A stretch of DNA of 64,000 bases, taken from NCBI GenBank assembly GCA_910583685.1, contig CAJTXY010000001.1, positions 1 through 64,000 on the forward strand, written 5' to 3'. This document shows, piece by piece, positions 62,321 through 64,000 of this stretch. The first letter of the stretch is position 1, and every line of letters begins with the position of its first letter. The DNA comes from an uncultured Bacilli bacterium. GTDB taxonomy: Bacteria; Bacillota_I; Bacilli_A; RF39; UBA660. The translations under genes were made by a program, and so were the position numbers. The notes below the pieces were generated by a model that searched no databases, had not been told where the DNA came from, and was given only the letters and a program-made list of their open reading frames with translations.

Positions 62321-62970
62321 AGGCGATACCCATAACCATAGATTGCAGAAATATTAAGTTTCGGCATTTTCTTGCGAAGTCTTCTAACCAAATCATCTAC
62401 GACTCTATCTGAGCCAAAATAGTCATCTCCCCATACAGAGTTTAGAATTTCTTCCCTTGAAAAGCTCTTTCGTTCATTTTTGATAAAAAGTAATAGCAAA
62501 TCGAATTCTAAAGTGGTAAGAATAATATCTTTTGTTTTGTCCTTTACTATTCGTTCTTCTACATCGATTGCATAATCTTTATAAGTAATAAGTGTATTTG
62601 AATTTTTATAAACTCGTTTAATAATATTATTCACTCTTAAAACGAGTTCTTTACTAGAATAAGGTTTTGTAATGTAATCATCGCTTCCTAGTTCTAAACC
62701 TAAGATTTTATCCAAGTCTTGGTCTCTTGCTGATGTGAAAATTACAGGTATATGTGAGTCCTTTTCTCGGATTGCCTTGATTACATCATATCCACTGATA
62801 TCATCTCCTAACATAATATCTAAGATCCATAAATGGCAAGGGCTTCCAATATAGGTAATCGCATCCCCTCCTTTTTCGAAAGTTATGACATTATAGCCTT
62901 CTTTCTCTAAATAAACCTTAATTAAATTGGATAAGTCCTTCTCATCTTCTACTAAACAAATTGTATACAT
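62317..62970 (-). CDS. OmpR-family response regulator
   Basis: DNA-binding regulator of 217 aa: receiver domain with LVEDEKDLS, acceptor Asp in WILDIML and Lys in TKPYS, and a winged-helix C-terminal domain (TTLEFDLLLLFIKNE, VVDDLVRRLRKK). First gene of the operon with the kinase. Direct AATTAT repeats upstream are a plausible binding site for it. Confidence 0.94.
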   Translation of the reverse strand: MYTICLVEDEKDLSNLIKVYLEKEGYNVITFEKGGDAITYIGSPCHLWILDIMLGDDISGYDVIKAIREKDSHIPVIFTSARDQDLDKILGLELGSDDYITKPYSSKELVLRVNNIIKRVYKNSNTLITYKDYAIDVEERIVKDKTKDIILTTLEFDLLLLFIKNERKSFSREEILNSVWGDDYFGSDRVVDDLVRRLRKKMPKLNISAIYGYGYRL

Positions 62971-63020
62971 CCTACTTCACCCACTAATAGTATATCACTA
63001 TTTTCATATTTTTCTAACCC

Positions 63021-63120
63021 CTTATAGGCAGTCCCTCCTTTCCTATAATTTATATAAAGGTTATTTTGGTCATTTTGTTATTTTAGAAAATATTATTATC
63101 TTATAGGCATCTCCTCCTTT
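63021..63120. repeat. Direct repeat pair upstream of the response regulator
   Basis: Two copies of a 21-nt unit beginning CTTATAGGCA and ending CTCCTTT (63021-63041 and 63100-63120; 18 of 21 identical, 79 nt apart). On the minus strand each reads AAAGGAGG ... TGCCTATAAG. One copy contains an ATG after a perfect Shine-Dalgarno and a four-codon frame (Met-Pro-Ile-Arg). Confidence 0.6.
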
Positions 63121-63142
63121 TGATGTATTCATTGTAACAATC

Positions 63143-63190
63143 AATTATCAGAGAATTATCAAATAATTATGGGAAATTATGGGAAATTTT
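63143..63190. promoter_or_regulatory. Array of AATTAT repeats, candidate operator
   Basis: AATTAT at 63143, 63154, 63165 and 63175, then AATTTT at 63185: spacings of 11, 11, 10 and 10 nt, one per helical turn. The last two units are identical over 10 nt (AATTATGGGA). It lies between the divergent two-component operon and the kinase-like gene. OmpR-type regulators bind such direct repeats; binding is inferred. Confidence 0.6.
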
Positions 63191-63219
63191 ATTTTATTTT
63201 CTTTTATTTATTATTATGT

Positions 63220-63225
63220 TAGAAT
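63220..63225 (+). promoter_or_regulatory. Extended -10 of the kinase-like gene
   Basis: TG-T-TAGAAT about 30 nt before the start codon with a poor -35. Such activator-dependent promoters fit the nearby AATTAT array. Confidence 0.45.
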
Positions 63226-63254
63226 AAGTAGCAATTTAGAGGAGGAGATATTGG

Positions 63255-64000
63255 ATGGAAAAAGCAAAATTCAAAGATTTAGATATTAGCTCTTTAGAAA
63301 AATTTAAATATCAGGGTGGCAGCAGTACTTTATTTCAAGATGGAGATATGCTTATTAAAGTATTAGATAGGTTTTCTGATGCTGAAAAAAAAGAACTTTT
63401 AAAAAAGGCATTAAAAATGGATGGTGTTTCTCTTAAACAAGTTTTACTTCCTAAAACTCTATACACAACGGATGGTAAGTTAGAAGCCTATTCTATTGAT
63501 AATTATTTAGATTCCAAGACACTTTTTGACTTTTATAATGATTGCTCCTATATACATTGCCAAAGTCTGTTTGCTCCAGTAAGAGATGCTAGTTTTATCC
63601 TGCGAGATATTCATAAAAATGGCTTTTGTTGTAACGATGTATCCTTTGATAATATTTTGATTAATAATAAAGGAGAAGTAAAATATACCGATTTTTTTGA
63701 TAACTGTACTTTTGGCTCTTTTTCTTCTTATCATATGTCTAGATATTTTTTCCGTTTTATGTTTTTTTATCGAAGAGAACATATAGGCCCTGGCTGTAGC
63801 AACTCTGATAAGATTACTTTTCTTTTAAATTTTTATGAGTTGCTATATCAAAAAGGAATTCATAATATATCTCAAAAACAGTATCAGGCACTAGAAGAGT
63901 CATCTTTAACACTTCAAAATGCAAAAAAATATGTGGATTTATTGTTAGACAAAAGTAAGATGCTTCCTGAGATTCCTTATATGGATGAATTGATTGATAA
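63255..64000 (+). CDS. Protein-kinase-like protein, truncated by the window end
   Basis: An open frame of 248 codons runs off the right edge without a stop. After GAGGAGG and ATG it reads MEKAKFKDLDISSLEKFKY. The kinase-like pattern is GGSSTLFQDGDMLIKVL (Lys35), an insertion, then LRDIHKNGFCCNDVSFDNILI, the catalytic loop with Asp128 and Asn133, and KYTDFFDN with Asp146. The usual His of HxD is Asn. Activity on proteins or small molecules cannot be told. No signal or membrane segment in the visible part. Confidence 0.7.
   Translation, partial: MEKAKFKDLDISSLEKFKYQGGSSTLFQDGDMLIKVLDRFSDAEKKELLKKALKMDGVSLKQVLLPKTLYTTDGKLEAYSIDNYLDSKTLFDFYNDCSYIHCQSLFAPVRDASFILRDIHKNGFCCNDVSFDNILINNKGEVKYTDFFDNCTFGSFSSYHMSRYFFRFMFFYRREHIGPGCSNSDKITFLLNFYELLYQKGIHNISQKQYQALEESSLTLQNAKKYVDLLLDKSKMLPEIPYMDELID

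Noticed and set aside
63507..63782. Minus-strand 91-codon frame near the right edge
   Set aside because: It lies opposite the kinase-like gene, which has a strong ribosome site and kinase motifs; this frame has neither.

Overview
This is an AT-rich, densely coded chromosomal window from a Gram-positive bacterium of the Bacilli/Mollicutes-related kind. Strong Shine-Dalgarno sites, sigma-A style promoters, a T-box, standard stop codons (TGA is used as a stop) and a full peptidoglycan and division set (MurB, MurG, MraY, FtsW, a PASTA-PBP, DivIB, FtsA, FtsZ, SepF, DivIVA) show a walled firmicute. The short eukaryote/archaeal-type ProRS and the many SipW/TasA-like surface proteins would fit an uncultured gut lineage such as RF39 or a relative. 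That placement is inference. Almost everything is transcribed on the minus strand. No prophage, insertion sequence or CRISPR array was seen.

Layout. 0.07-10.7 kb holds translation genes: lepB, rplS with a leader, T-box-pheST, frr, and an infC-rpmI-rplT-rpsB-tsf operon with an L20-type leader and a rare infC start codon. Upstream of infC lies a separate structured RNA of about 183 nt with its own promoter and terminator. 10.7-18 kb holds an alpha/beta hydrolase, then the division/wall genes murG-murB-divIB-(membrane glycosyltransferase-like)-ftsA-ftsZ. 18-22 kb holds two paralogous TasA-like membrane-anchored proteins and a phosphorelay (hybrid kinase plus an Hpt-REC protein). 22-28 kb holds an acyl-CoA ligase, a SAM-binding protein, NUDIX and DHH enzymes, a pyrophosphatase remnant and ftsW.

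28-38.3 kb is the most distinctive region. Seven genes form an apparent operon: SipW-type peptidase, TasA-like pilin, a 948-aa surface protein, a second SipW-type peptidase, a minor TasA-like protein, a 533-aa secreted protein and a LepB-type peptidase. A 725-aa repeat protein follows in its own unit. I read this as a dedicated export and assembly locus for a surface fibre: several substrates carry Ala/Ser-Lys-Tyr at the predicted signal cleavage site, and the 948-aa protein ends in a motif shared with the pilin. 38.6-47.3 kb returns to wall and division genes (mraY, PASTA-PBP, divIVA, sepF) plus a HerA-like ATPase and an HD hydrolase.

46.2-50.2 kb clusters proline decoding functions: a ProX/YbaK-type deacylase, tRNA-Pro and an editing-domain-less ProRS, interrupted by an orphan MvaI/BcnI-like nuclease. 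50-57 kb has exodeoxyribonuclease III, MutY, an FAD-Rieske oxidoreductase, a DUF362 protein and a TasA-like surface protein behind a promoter and a 22-nt homopolymer. 57-64 kb has a tRNA-Gln-gltX unit, tRNA-Met, an SDR, an OmpR-type two-component system and, divergent from it, a truncated kinase-like gene. An array of AATTAT repeats at helical spacing separates the last two.
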